The position numbers were made by a program, and so were the translations under genes. Shown one piece after another: positions 47,850 through 58,400 of a stretch of DNA of 64,000 nt. Positions within the stretch are counted from its first letter, which is position 1; each line of letters opens with the position of its first letter. The notes beneath the pieces are model-generated. The model did not search any database and was not told the origin of the DNA. It saw only the letters and a list, made by a program, of their open reading frames with translations. This DNA is from Streptomyces sp. BA2 (GTDB lineage: Bacteria > Actinomycetota > Actinomycetes > Streptomycetales > Streptomycetaceae), in contig NZ_WSRO01000002.1 of assembly GCF_009769735.1 (NCBI RefSeq), forward strand, positions 868,001 through 932,000. The letters are read 5' to 3'.

Positions 47850-50800
47850 TCAGCTCCGCGTCGGCCCGTGTGAGGGACGCAGGCGGTGCGTCAGTTCCGC
47901 CAGGACCCTCGGACCGCTCTGGTCGCCGTGGACGAAATAGTGGTCACCCGGCAGGACCAGCAGTTCGAAAGCCCCGGTGGTCAGCGTCTGCCAGTCCCTC
48001 GCGTCCGGCTCCGACACCACCGGGTCGGCGGCACCGTTGAAGACCGTCACCGGCACGTCCAGCAACGGCTCTGTCAGGTCGTGTCGGTAGTTCTCGACGA
48101 TGCGGAGGTCCGCGTACCCCGCGCCGTCCAGGGCCACCTCCGCCATGCCGGCCAGATCGTCGCCCAGTTCTGTGCGCAGCGCGTCCAGATAGCGTTCCGG
48201 TTCCGCGCGGCGCAGGCGCATCAGGTCCTCGTGGTCGGGCATGCCGGTGAAGCCCAGGCTGCGGGTGACCGACCGCAGCCGCGCGCCGAGCGGGTTCTCC
48301 CGCCCCGTCGGCGCGCTGAACGCGCTGACGAAGAGGTGACGCAGCGACTCCCCGTACTTGGGTCCAAGGCGGTGCGCCAGCCGGAAGGCGAGCAGCGCGC
48401 CCATGCTGTGTCCGTAGAAGGCGAAGGGCCGGTCCAGGTAGGGCTCGATGGCCTGCGCGACGGCCTCCACCGCCTCCTCCGCGGCATCGAGGGGACGCTC
48501 CTCCCCCCGTTCCTCGCGGCCCGGCAGCTGCACCGGGCACACGTCGATCTCGGGATCCGCGGCGGCCGCCCAGTCCCGGTACAGCGAGGCTCCGCGGCCG
48601 CCGTAGGGCAGACAGAACACCCGGGCGGCGCAGTCGTCGCGCGGGGTGGCCGGGAGCCACCGGGCGCTGTCCGTGTCGTAGGGGCGCCGGAGCGCGGTCA
48701 CGGTGTGCCCCTCGACGGACGCGGTGACGCGGTCCACTATCTCGTCGAGCGTGGGTCCGGCGATGAGCAGGTCGGCCGGGAGGTCGACCGCGGTCTCCGT
48801 CTGGGCCCGCTGACGCAGTTCCAGAGCGGCCAGCGAGTCGAGGCCGGCATCCGACAACGACCGGGTGAACGGGACGTCGTCGGGCGGCAGGTGCAGCAGT
48901 TCCCCGACCATCCGCGCGAGCCGGGACCGCAGGGCCGCGCGGCCGGCCGGGCCGCGCCATCGCGCGCGGGTCGCGTCGGCTGCCGCGTCGGTGAGCGGGG
49001 TGTCCGGGGTGGGATCGCCGGCGCTGATGACCCGGATCTCGGTGGCGCGGGCCCAGCCGACCACCCGGCCGTCCTCGGCGCACAGCACGTGGTCGCCGAC
49101 CAGGCTGTGGCGGGTGGCGGGAACGGTCAGCCGTATGTGGCACCACAGGGGGCCGTCCGCGGGGGCGCCGAAACCGGCCTCGCCGAGGCCCGCGACCATA
49201 AACAGGTCACGTTCGTTCAAGTGCTCCTGCGCGGCGAGCGCGTAGAGCGGGGCGCAGGCGTCCAGCACGCCCGGCGGCACCGGGAGTTCGGGGGCCGGCC
49301 GGCCGGGTCCGCCCTGTGTCTCAACGGTGGACGGGGCACGGAGCCTGGCCAGGATCTCGCCGTCGCCGAGCCACGCCTCGGTGACCCATTCGACCGAAGG
49401 TCCGTAGGGAACACCGCGCTCGCTGAGGCGGCGGTAGAACTCGGCCCCGTCGATCCGTTCGGCACAGCGCTCCGTGATGGCCGCACGGGCCTGCTCGGTC
49501 AGCGGCTCAGTACCTGCTGCGGGGTCCTCGGCGGTCGGCCCGGGTCGCACCCGGCCACCGGCGTGCCGGCGCCAGCCGGCCGGTTCGTCGGTGGCCCGGC
49601 TGTGCACCGAGAACGCGGACCAACCGTCGCCGTCGGACGGGTCGATGACGAGGTGCAGGGCGCGTTCCCGGGTGCCGGGGAGCGTGAGCGCCTGCTCGAA
49701 GGTGACGCCGGACAGCCGCAGTCCGTCCCCGGTGCGCGCCGCCGAAGCGAGCATGTCCTGGTAGTAGCCGACGTGGACGACACCCGCGGTGTCGGCGACC
49801 TCGGGCAGCAGTGCCCGGCTCACCGTGGTGGTGAACTGCCGCTGCTCCAGCGGCGACGGCACCGTCCGTAGCCCCAGCGTGCCGACCGGTGCGCCGGTAC
49901 CGGGGACCGCCGAGGTGTCCGGCTCTGCGGGCGTGGTGCCGTACGCGCGGCGCCGGAAGGCCTGGCCGGGCAGGTCGAGCCGGGTCCGGTCGTAACCGTC
50001 GTCGAAGGCGGACCAGTCGACCTCCTCGCCCGCCAGGTGACGCTGGGCCAGGCCGTCGAGGAGCTCCCGCCAGATGTCGTGGCCGGGCAGCCGCCGCACA
50101 CCGTCCGGGTCACCCGGTTCCGGTGCGCCGCCGATGTGGACCAGGGTGTCGTAGCCGTGCGGGGCAAGCGCTCCGGCCGCCGCCCGCGGTGAGATGCCGG
50201 TCCCGGTCCGGGACCAGAAGGCCGGGTCGGCGGCTTGGTCGGCGGTCACCTCGGTGGCCTGCGGGCCATACAGGAAGCGCAGGGCGGGGGCGCGCCGGGG
50301 CAGGGTCGCGGGGGTGGGGGCAGTGGTGTGCCGGGCGCCGAGCAGCAGGCCGGCGTCGCGGACGTCGAGGGCCTCGCCGAGCAGGCCGGCCGCGAGGTCG
50401 CCGGGGGCGTTCCCGGCGGCCACGGCACCGGGAACGAGGCCCCAGTCCGCGAGCGTACGCACCAGGGCGACCTGGCAGGCGACGGTCCCCACGTCCGCCG
50501 CGAGGGCCGAGCCGGGGTGCGCGGGGACGACCGGGGTGGCGCCTGCGGCGGTGGCCAACTCGGTGGCGCACTCGTCGTAGTGGGCGCGGAAGCCGGGGTG
50601 GGTGGGGTGCAGCGCCGCGACGATGCGGGCCGCCCGGTCCGCGGTGGCGTCGAGCAGGAAAGCGACCGGTCGCGCGGGGGCGCGGTCGCGGGCGCCGACC
50701 GCGTCGGAGGCGGAGAGCTGCCGGCCGCCGCCGGCCGCCTCGGGGACGTCGCCCGCGGCGAGGGCCGTCAGCCAGTCGGTGAGTTCGCCGCGCGACGCGG

Positions 50801-52373
50801 TCACAAGAGCGGCGCGGTGCGCGAAGTGCGCGCGGCGGGCGGTGGTGGTGTGGCAGACGTCCGCGAGGGGTGCCTCGGGGTGGCGGGCCAGCCAGTCGCC
50901 GAGGCGGGCCGCCGCGTCGCGCAGGCCCTGGGGGTCGCGGGCGGACAGGGCCAGCACGTGGGCGGGGCGTTCCGGGCCGGTCTGGCGCGGCGGCGTGGTC
51001 GGGGGTTCGGTGAGGATGACGTGCACGTTGGTGCCGCTGAAGCCGAAGGAGCTGACGCTCGCGGTGCGCGGCTGCCCGTCCGGGTGGCCCGGCCAAGGGC
51101 TCGTCCGGTCGTTGAGGACCACCGGTAGCCGCTCGATGCCGAGCCGCGGGTTGGGGGTGCGCAGGTGCAGGTTGCCCGGGATCTCCCCGTGCCGCAGAGC
51201 GAGGACCGTCTTGATCAGGCCCGCCACTCCGGCCGCCGCCTCCAGGTGCCCGACGTTGGACTTGACGGCACCGATGCGCAGCGGGGCCTCGGCGGTCCGC
51301 CCGGCGCACAGGACGTCGGCGGCGGCGCGCACCTCGATCGGATCGCCCAGCGGAGTGCCCGTACCGTGCGCCTCCAGGTAGTCCACGTCGTGCGGTTCGG
51401 TCCGGGCCGTCTTCAGGGCCTGGGTGATGAGTTCGCGCTGCGCCCTGCCGTTGGGGACGGTCAGGCCGCTGGTGCGGCCGTCGTGGTTCACGGCCGATCC
51501 CCTGATGAGGGCGAGCACGGGGGCGCGTACGGCCGCGGCGTCCCCGGCGCGCATGAGGGCGACCATGCCGCAGCCCTCCGCCCGGGCGTAGCCGTCGGCC
51601 GCGGCGTCGAAGACCTTGCAGTGCCCGTCCTCGGCCAGGGCCTCCATCCGGCTCAGGGCGACCATGACGGCGGGTGACATCATCGCGCTCACCCCGCCGG
51701 CCACGGCTGCCGCGCACTCGCCGCGGCGCAGGCTCTCGACCGCCAGGTGTACGGCGAGGAGCGACGAGGAGCACGCCGTGTCCACCGCGAGGGCGGGGCC
51801 ACGCAGCCCCAGGGTGTGCGCCACCCGGCCCGCGGCGACGCTGATCGCGGAGCCGGTGGCGGTGTACGGCCCGGCGTCCCGCAGGGAGCGGGGCCGCAGT
51901 GCGTTCTCGGAGCCGGAGATGCCGACGAAGACACCAACGCGCTGTTCGGCCCGGGTTCCGGAGAGCAGCCCGGCATGTTCGAGCGCCTGCCAGCTCGCCT
52001 CCAGCAGCAACCGGTGCTGCGGGTCCATCTCGCGGGCCTCGGCGTCCGAAATGCCGAAGAACGACGCGTCGAACGCGTGAGCCCCTTCGGTGAGGAAGCC
52101 GCCACGGCGGGTGTAGGCGGTGCCGGGGGTGTTGCGGTCGGGCGAGTACCAGCGGTCTGCCGGCCAGCGGTCGTCGGAAACGTCCACGATGCCGTCGCGG
52201 CCCGCGCGCAGCAGGTCCCAGAAACGTTCGGGGCTGTCCGCGCCGCCGGGGAAGCGGCAACCCATACCGACCACCGCGATCGGCTCCTCGGTCCGGGCGC
52301 GCAACTGCCCGACCTGCTCCCGCAGTGCGCGCACGGCGTCCAGGGAACGCCTCAACAGGGCGTCATCGGTCAT
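47850..52373 (-). CDS. PKS: KS - degenerate AT - DH-like - ACP - thioesterase
   Basis: 1507 residues; ATG at 52373 with GAGAGGA upstream. The first ~28 residues form a docking-type coiled coil. KS ~31-455 has Cys201 (DTACSSS), EAHGTGT and KSNVGH, but its sequence style (MDPQHRLLLEASW, DGHCKVFDAAADGYARAEG) differs from the + strand KSs. Residues ~540-790 align with an AT, but the GHSxG elbow reads AGNAPG: catalytic Ser is Asn655 and its neighbouring His is Gly, so this AT should be dead and the ACP must be loaded in trans. A DH-fold region follows (~846-1140) with VVHVGYYQDML, YGPSVEW and VLDACAP; the usual HxxxGxxxxP spacing is not kept. ACP: Ser1180 (AGLDSLAAL). TE ~1248-1490: GHSMG with Ser1323 and late GDHYFVHG. 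The TE resembles type II (RifR-like) thioesterases fused at the end. It lies 87 bp downstream of the AT-ACP-KS PKS in one operon and is the only TE in the window. Confidence 0.92.
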   Translation of the reverse strand: MTDDALLRRSLDAVRALREQVGQLRARTEEPIAVVGMGCRFPGGADSPERFWDLLRAGRDGIVDVSDDRWPADRWYSPDRNTPGTAYTRRGGFLTEGAHAFDASFFGISDAEAREMDPQHRLLLEASWQALEHAGLLSGTRAEQRVGVFVGISGSENALRPRSLRDAGPYTATGSAISVAAGRVAHTLGLRGPALAVDTACSSSLLAVHLAVESLRRGECAAAVAGGVSAMMSPAVMVALSRMEALAEDGHCKVFDAAADGYARAEGCGMVALMRAGDAAAVRAPVLALIRGSAVNHDGRTSGLTVPNGRAQRELITQALKTARTEPHDVDYLEAHGTGTPLGDPIEVRAAADVLCAGRTAEAPLRIGAVKSNVGHLEAAAGVAGLIKTVLALRHGEIPGNLHLRTPNPRLGIERLPVVLNDRTSPWPGHPDGQPRTASVSSFGFSGTNVHVILTEPPTTPPRQTGPERPAHVLALSARDPQGLRDAAARLGDWLARHPEAPLADVCHTTTARRAHFAHRAALVTASRGELTDWLTALAAGDVPEAAGGGRQLSASDAVGARDRAPARPVAFLLDATADRAARIVAALHPTHPGFRAHYDECATELATAAGATPVVPAHPGSALAADVGTVACQVALVRTLADWGLVPGAVAAGNAPGDLAAGLLGEALDVRDAGLLLGARHTTAPTPATLPRRAPALRFLYGPQATEVTADQAADPAFWSRTGTGISPRAAAGALAPHGYDTLVHIGGAPEPGDPDGVRRLPGHDIWRELLDGLAQRHLAGEEVDWSAFDDGYDRTRLDLPGQAFRRRAYGTTPAEPDTSAVPGTGAPVGTLGLRTVPSPLEQRQFTTTVSRALLPEVADTAGVVHVGYYQDMLASAARTGDGLRLSGVTFEQALTLPGTRERALHLVIDPSDGDGWSAFSVHSRATDEPAGWRRHAGGRVRPGPTAEDPAAGTEPLTEQARAAITERCAERIDGAEFYRRLSERGVPYGPSVEWVTEAWLGDGEILARLRAPSTVETQGGPGRPAPELPVPPGVLDACAPLYALAAQEHLNERDLFMVAGLGEAGFGAPADGPLWCHIRLTVPATRHSLVGDHVLCAEDGRVVGWARATEIRVISAGDPTPDTPLTDAAADATRARWRGPAGRAALRSRLARMVGELLHLPPDDVPFTRSLSDAGLDSLAALELRQRAQTETAVDLPADLLIAGPTLDEIVDRVTASVEGHTVTALRRPYDTDSARWLPATPRDDCAARVFCLPYGGRGASLYRDWAAAADPEIDVCPVQLPGREERGEERPLDAAEEAVEAVAQAIEPYLDRPFAFYGHSMGALLAFRLAHRLGPKYGESLRHLFVSAFSAPTGRENPLGARLRSVTRSLGFTGMPDHEDLMRLRRAEPERYLDALRTELGDDLAGMAEVALDGAGYADLRIVENYRHDLTEPLLDVPVTVFNGAADPVVSEPDARDWQTLTTGAFELLVLPGDHYFVHGDQSGPRVLAELTHRLRPSHGPTRS

Positions 52374-52460
52374 GGTTGTTCCTCTCCCCCAGTGGTTCGC
52401 CGGGCGCCCGCGCGGCCGGCTCCGTTGCGGCCGTCCGGCACACCTGCGCGGACTTCACGC

Positions 52461-55400
52461 CTACAGCTCCAGTTCGGCCAGGACGTGCTCCAGTTCGGCC
52501 GCGACCGCCGAGACGCCGTCCACGGCTGCCGGCTCCGGCCGGTCGGTGTGCTCCGGCGGTTCGATGCGCAACAGCCGTTCCAGCTTGGCCCGTTCGGCGT
52601 GTACGACCCCGAACTCGGGCCTCGCGTGGTGCAGTGCCGCGTCGAACGCGGCCAAGCCGACGGCGTTCTCCAGCGGGGTCAGGCCCAGCCTGCGGCGTAC
52701 GAAGCCCTCAGTGGCCGCGTCGACCCGCATACCGCCCTCGCGCCAGAACGGCCACACCACGGCGATGCTCGCGCCGGACCGCTCCCCCGCGGCCCGCTTC
52801 TCGTCGCGGGCGCGGCTGAAGGCGTTCAGGAAGCGGCTGGCGAAGGCGTAGTCGGCCTGGCCGGGGTTGCCGGCGAGGGCGGCCAGCGAGGAGAAGACCA
52901 TGAAGACGTCGAGGTCGTCGTCGCGTGTCGCCTCGTCGAGGTGGACGGCGCCGTCGACCTTGCCGGCAAGGACGGTGTCCATCTCGTCGGCGGTCTTGTT
53001 CGGCAGCAGGCCGTCGCGCAGCACACCGGCGGAGTGGATGACGCCGTGCACGGCGCCCCAGCGCTCCCGGGCGAGGGCGAGCAGTCGGTCCACTTCGGCC
53101 CTGTCGGCGACATCGGCGCGTTCGTAGCGGACGTCGCTGCCGAGCGCGCGGATGTCCTCCAGGGCTGTCCGGCGCTCGTCGGTCAGCTCCGAGCGGCCGA
53201 CGAGGAGCAGGTTGACCCGGGCCCGGCGGGCCAGGTGCCCGGCGAAGAGCAGGCCGAGGCCGCCGGCGCCGCCCGTGACCACCCAGGTCATACCGTCCCG
53301 GACGGTGACCTCGGCCGGTGCGGGCAGTTGGGCGGGCACCGCCCGGAGCCTGCGCACCCATCGCCCCCGGTCGTCGTGACGGACCTCGGCTTCGGTGCGC
53401 GTCTCGGCGGCCAGTTCGGCGAGGCAGGCATCGAGGAGAGCGTCCACCGGGTGGCCGTCCGCGGTGTGCACGGCCACGGCCTGCTGGACGAGGCGGGGGT
53501 TCTCGTGCTCGACGGAGCGGGCGAAACCTCCGAAGGCCTCTGCGAGCGCGTCGGCCGGTCCGCCGGTGCGGGTGTGCAGGCGCAGCAGGCGCACGGGCCG
53601 GTGCAGACCGCCCCGCAGCAGGGCCTGGCTGAGGTGGAACACGGACGTCAGCGCGGTGCGTGGATCGGTCCAGGCGTGCAGGACGGTGTCAGGCGGTGAG
53701 TCCAGGCCGGTGAGGAGGACCGCGTGGTCCTCGGCTGACCCGGCCCGGACGGTCCGCTCGGTGCCGGAAGCCTCGTACCGCTCGCCGGGCCGTACGCCGA
53801 TGACCTTGGCGGCGTCGCGGTGGTACCGCCGGACGCGTTCGGTGAGGGACCCGTCGGCGTCGAAGACCAGGACCGGGCGCGTGAGCCAGTCGCCGGGCCC
53901 CTGGGGCGCGTCGGCCCGTTCCCAGTCGGCGGTGTAGTGGACGACCTGCGGTGCCGGGGAGTCGACCGGCGTCACGGCGGACGTCGCAGCGGCCGGGCCG
54001 GGCTCGTCGAGGTCGAGCTGTTCCAGCAGATGGCCGGCGAGGTCGTCGATGCAGGGGTAGTCGAAGACGACGCCTGCGTAGAGGACCAGCCCCAGCGACT
54101 CCTCCAGGAGGTTGCCGAGCCGGACGGCCATCACGGAGTCCAGGCCCAGTTCGAAGAAGCCGCGTTGCCGGCCAGGGGGGCTGTCCGGCGGGAACTGCAG
54201 CAGGTCGCCGAGTTCCCTCTGCATGTGGGTGGCCAGGGTGGTGTGCCGTTCGCTGCGGGGCACGGCGGCGAGCTCGGCTCGCAGGTCCGCGTCATCACGA
54301 GCGTCGGCGCGCGCGTCGGCGCGCGGGTCACGCACGGGTCCGGGTCGTGCCGGGTCCGTGCCGCTGCCCGGCTCCAGCCAGTAACGCTCGCGGGAGAACG
54401 GGTACGTCGGCAGCGACATCCGTCGCCCGCCGGTGGGCGTGGCCGCCCAGTCGGTGTCGGCCCCCTCGGCCCACCGGGCGGCGGTCTCCTCGGGCGTGGC
54501 GTCCGCCGGCACGGTCGGTGCGGTGCCGGAGCGGCCGGGACGGCGGCCGATGTGGACGCCGGCGGGGGTGTCCTGGCCGACGGCCACCCGGTCGAAGCCG
54601 TCGATCGCCTCGGCGAGGGTGCGGGCCGTGAACGCGGCCCGGTGTTCCATGGCCTCCCTGCCCTGCTGCAGCGTGTGCGCGACGTCCCCCGGGCGTGCCG
54701 CGTCCTCGTCCGGCCCCGTCGGGGTTCGCTCCAGGGAGCGCAGGAACTCAGCCATGCGGGACGCGTAGGAGCGCAGGTTCTCGGGCGTACGGGCGGACAG
54801 CGGGAACACCAGCGGACGGCCGGGTCCCGCGGCGGGCGGTCGAGGCCGGGCCGGGGCTTCCTCCAGGACGAGGTGGACGTTGACCCCGCCCGCGCCGAAC
54901 GAACTGATTCCCGCCCGGCGCGGCGCCTCCTCGACGCCGGGAGCATGCGGCCGGAGCCGTTCCCAGGGAGCGGTCTCGCGCTGTACCCGGAACGGCGTGC
55001 TGTCGAGGTCGAGATGGGGGTTCAGGTCCGGCGAGTGCAGCAGCGAGGGCACGAGCGTGCCGTGCCGCATCTGGAGCACGACCTTCGTGACCTGGGCGAT
55101 TCCGGCCGCCGCCTCGGCGTGGCCGATGACCGACTTCACCGAGCCGATGGCGCACGGCGGGCGCCCGTCCCGGCGGTGCGGGGCCGCCGCGTCCCCGTAC
55201 GCCTCGGTGAGGCCCCGCACCTCGATGGGGTCGCCGAGGCTGGTGCCGGTGCCGTGCGCCTCGACGTAGCCGACGGTGCCGGCGTCCACGCGGGCGTCGC
55301 GCAACGCGGCACGGACCAGTTCGGCCTGCGCGACCGGGTTGGGCACGCCGTAGCCGTAGGTGCGGCCGTCGCTGTTGACCGCCGAGCCCTTGATGACGGC

Positions 55401-58400
55401 GTGGATCCGGTCGCCGTCGGCCAGGGCCCGGTCGAGCGGCTTGAGCAGGACCGCGCCGACCGCCTCGGCCGGAACGTAGCCGGTGCCGCCCTCGCCGAAG
55501 GCCCGGCAGCGGCCGTCCTCGGCGAGGAAACCGGCCTCAGCGAGCATCACGTACTTGCTGGGGTGCAGCGACAGGTTCACGCCGCCCGCCAGAGCGGTGG
55601 CGCACTCGCCGCGGCGGATGGCGGCACAGGCCAGGTGGATCGCGTAGAGGGAGGAGGAGCAGGCGGTGTCGAGCGCGAGGCTGGGGCCGCCGAGGTTGAG
55701 CAGGTGGGAGATCCGGTTGGCGACGGAGAAGGTCTGGGAGGTGACCATGCGCCAGACGCCCTGATCCAGGTCGTTCCCGGCGAACATCTGGTAGTTGTTG
55801 TAGGTCACTCCCGCGAACACGCCCACGGAGCCGCGCCGGTCGCCGAGCCGGGGGTCGGCCAGGGACGCCGGGGTGTATCCGGCGTCCTCCAGGGTCTCCC
55901 AGGCGGTGGAGAGGAAGAGCCGCTCCTGAGGGTCGAGGAGCCGGGCGTCGCGCGGCGAGATGTGGAAGAACTGCGCGTCAAACGCGTCGACGTCGTCCAG
56001 AAACCCTCCCCAGCGGGGCCATGCCTCTCCGAAGCGCGCACGGGCCAGCTCCGCGTAACGCCGGTAGCCGGGCCGGTCGAGCGGTATCTCGCCGACGCAG
56101 TCCCTGCCGTGGCGCAGGTTCTCCCAGAAGTCGGCCAGGGTCGGGGCCTTGGGATAGCGGCCGCCGATGCCGATGATGGCGATGTCTGCGGCGTTGTGCC
56201 CCTCGTCGGAGGCGGCACCGAGGACTCCCGTCGGCGTGACGGCCACGGCAGGCACGGGTGCCGAGGTCGACGCGGGGACCGCCGGCGGTGCGGGCGTGCG
56301 GCGGACGCGCTCGGTCACATGGCGTGCCAACGCGTCCAGACTCTTGTACGTGAACAGCGTGGTGCTGTCGATCGGACCGTAGTGCTCCTCCAGGCGGCGG
56401 CGCAGCTTCTCCACGAGGAGGGAGTTGAGGCCGAGGTCCTCGAAGCGGGCGGACGGATCGATCTCCTCCGGCCGCCACTTCAGTGCCTCGGCGAACAGTT
56501 GGACCAGATGCCCCTGGATCCCCTCCGGCGAGACCGGGACCGCGGGCGCGGCAGGCACCGCGGCGACGGCGGCCGCGTCCACCGCCGGGCGCGGGAGGCC
56601 GTGCGACGCGAGGTCCTGCGGCCGGCAGTGCCGGCGTTCGAACGGGTAGGTCGGCAGCGGCGTCCGGCGCACCGGCCGGTCATCGCGCAGCACCGCCCAG
56701 TCGAAATCGGCGCCCGCGGCCCAGAGCCGGGCCAGGATGCCGGTCTTCCCGGCCTCGACCAGGGCGGCGAGATGAGCCGCTCCCTCGGGGCCGTCGAGCA
56801 GGGCGCGGGACAGCTCGGCGGTGCCGCCGGTATGCCCGGTGTACCAGGTGTCGCCCTGCTCCTCGCCGCGCAGGAAGCGAACGAGCGCGTCGTACAGGTC
56901 GTCGATGTCGGCCGCGACCACCGCGAGCCGTGTCTGCATCGGCTCACGGCCGAGCTGGAGGGTGTCGGACAGCGCGGTCAGGGCGAAGTCCGGGGCGCCC
57001 TCGGCGGGCGCGTGCCGGTCCAGGTGGCGGACCAGGTCCCTGGCGTACTCCCGCAACACCTCGGGGGTGCGGGCGGACAGCGGGATCAGCAGCGGACCCG
57101 CGGCCGGGACCGGGGTCGCCCGGTCGGTGACGTACTCCTCCAGGACGACATGCGCGTTCGTGCCGCCGAAGCCGAAGGAACTGACGCCGCAGCGGCGCGG
57201 GAGCGTGGTGCCGTCAGCGCCGGTCGGCGCACCCCAGGGCGTGACGTGGTCCCCGATGCGGAAGGGGCTGCCGTCCAGGCGGATGTACGGATTGAGCGCC
57301 TCGAAGTGGCGCAGGGCGGGAAGCCGGCCGTAGCGCAGGGCCTGCACCATGGTGACCAGCCCGGCGAGCCCGGCCGCCGCCTCCAGGTGGCCGATGGCGG
57401 TCTTCACCGAGCCCAGGGAGCAGTGCGGCACGGCGGGCGCGGGGTGCCCCCAGTCGCGGTAGAGGCGGCTGAACGCCTGCTTGAGGCCCTCGATCTCGAT
57501 CGGGTCGCCGAGGCTGGTGCCGGTGCCGTGAGTCTCGATGTGTGTCGCGGTGGCCGGGTCGAGGCGCGCGGCGCGCCAGGCGTCGACGATGACGTCCGCC
57601 TGTGCCTCGGGGCTGGGTGCGGTGAGAGAGGCGCTGCGGCCCGAGTGGCCCACGGCGCTGCCCCGGATCACGGCGTGGATGTGGTCGCCGTCGGCCTCGG
57701 CGGCGGCCAGGGGCTTGAGCAGGACCGCCACCACGCCCTCGCCGCGGACGTACCCGTTCGCGGCCCGGTCGAAGGTCTTGCAGCGGCCGTCCGGCGCGAG
57801 CATGCCGGCGAGGCCGAAGCACTCGAACGGTGTGGGGCTGAGGAGCAGGTTCACTCCGCCGGCGACAGCCAGGTCGCACTCGCCGGAGCGCAGGCTGCGC
57901 ACCGCGCGGTGGACGGCGACCAGGGAGGAGGAGCAGGCGGTGTCCACAGCCTCGCTGGGGCCGCGCAGATCGAGCTGGTACGACACCCGGTTGGGCAGGA
58001 CGGCGTGCGCCAGGCCGGTGGCGGTGTGCGCCTGGGGTCCTGCGGCGCTGTGGCCCAGCACCTCCAGGTAGTCCATCGAGCTTTGGCCGACGAACAGCCC
58101 GGTGCGGCTGCCGGCCAGGCCGCCGGGGCGTCGTCCGGAGTCCTCGATCGCCTTCCACACGGTCTGCAGGAACAGCCGCTGGTGAGGATCCATCAGCTCT
58201 GCTTCCTGCGGTGAGATGCCGAAGAAGGAGCAGTCGAAGGAGTCGACCTCGTCGAGGAAGGCCCCGTGCGCGTCACGCGCCCGCTCGGGCCCGGCCCAGT
58301 CGCTCCAGCGCTCGCGCGGCACGCCGGTGACGAGTTCGTCGCCGGCCACCAACCGCTGCCAGAACTGCTCAAGGTCCCCGGCGCCGGGCATGAGCGCGCT

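Noticed and set aside
53820..58214. A 4.4-kb open frame on the + strand opposite the trans-AT PKS
   Set aside because: It is the GC-rich shadow of the - strand PKS: the opposite strand has continuous KS/ACP motifs, and this frame shows none.
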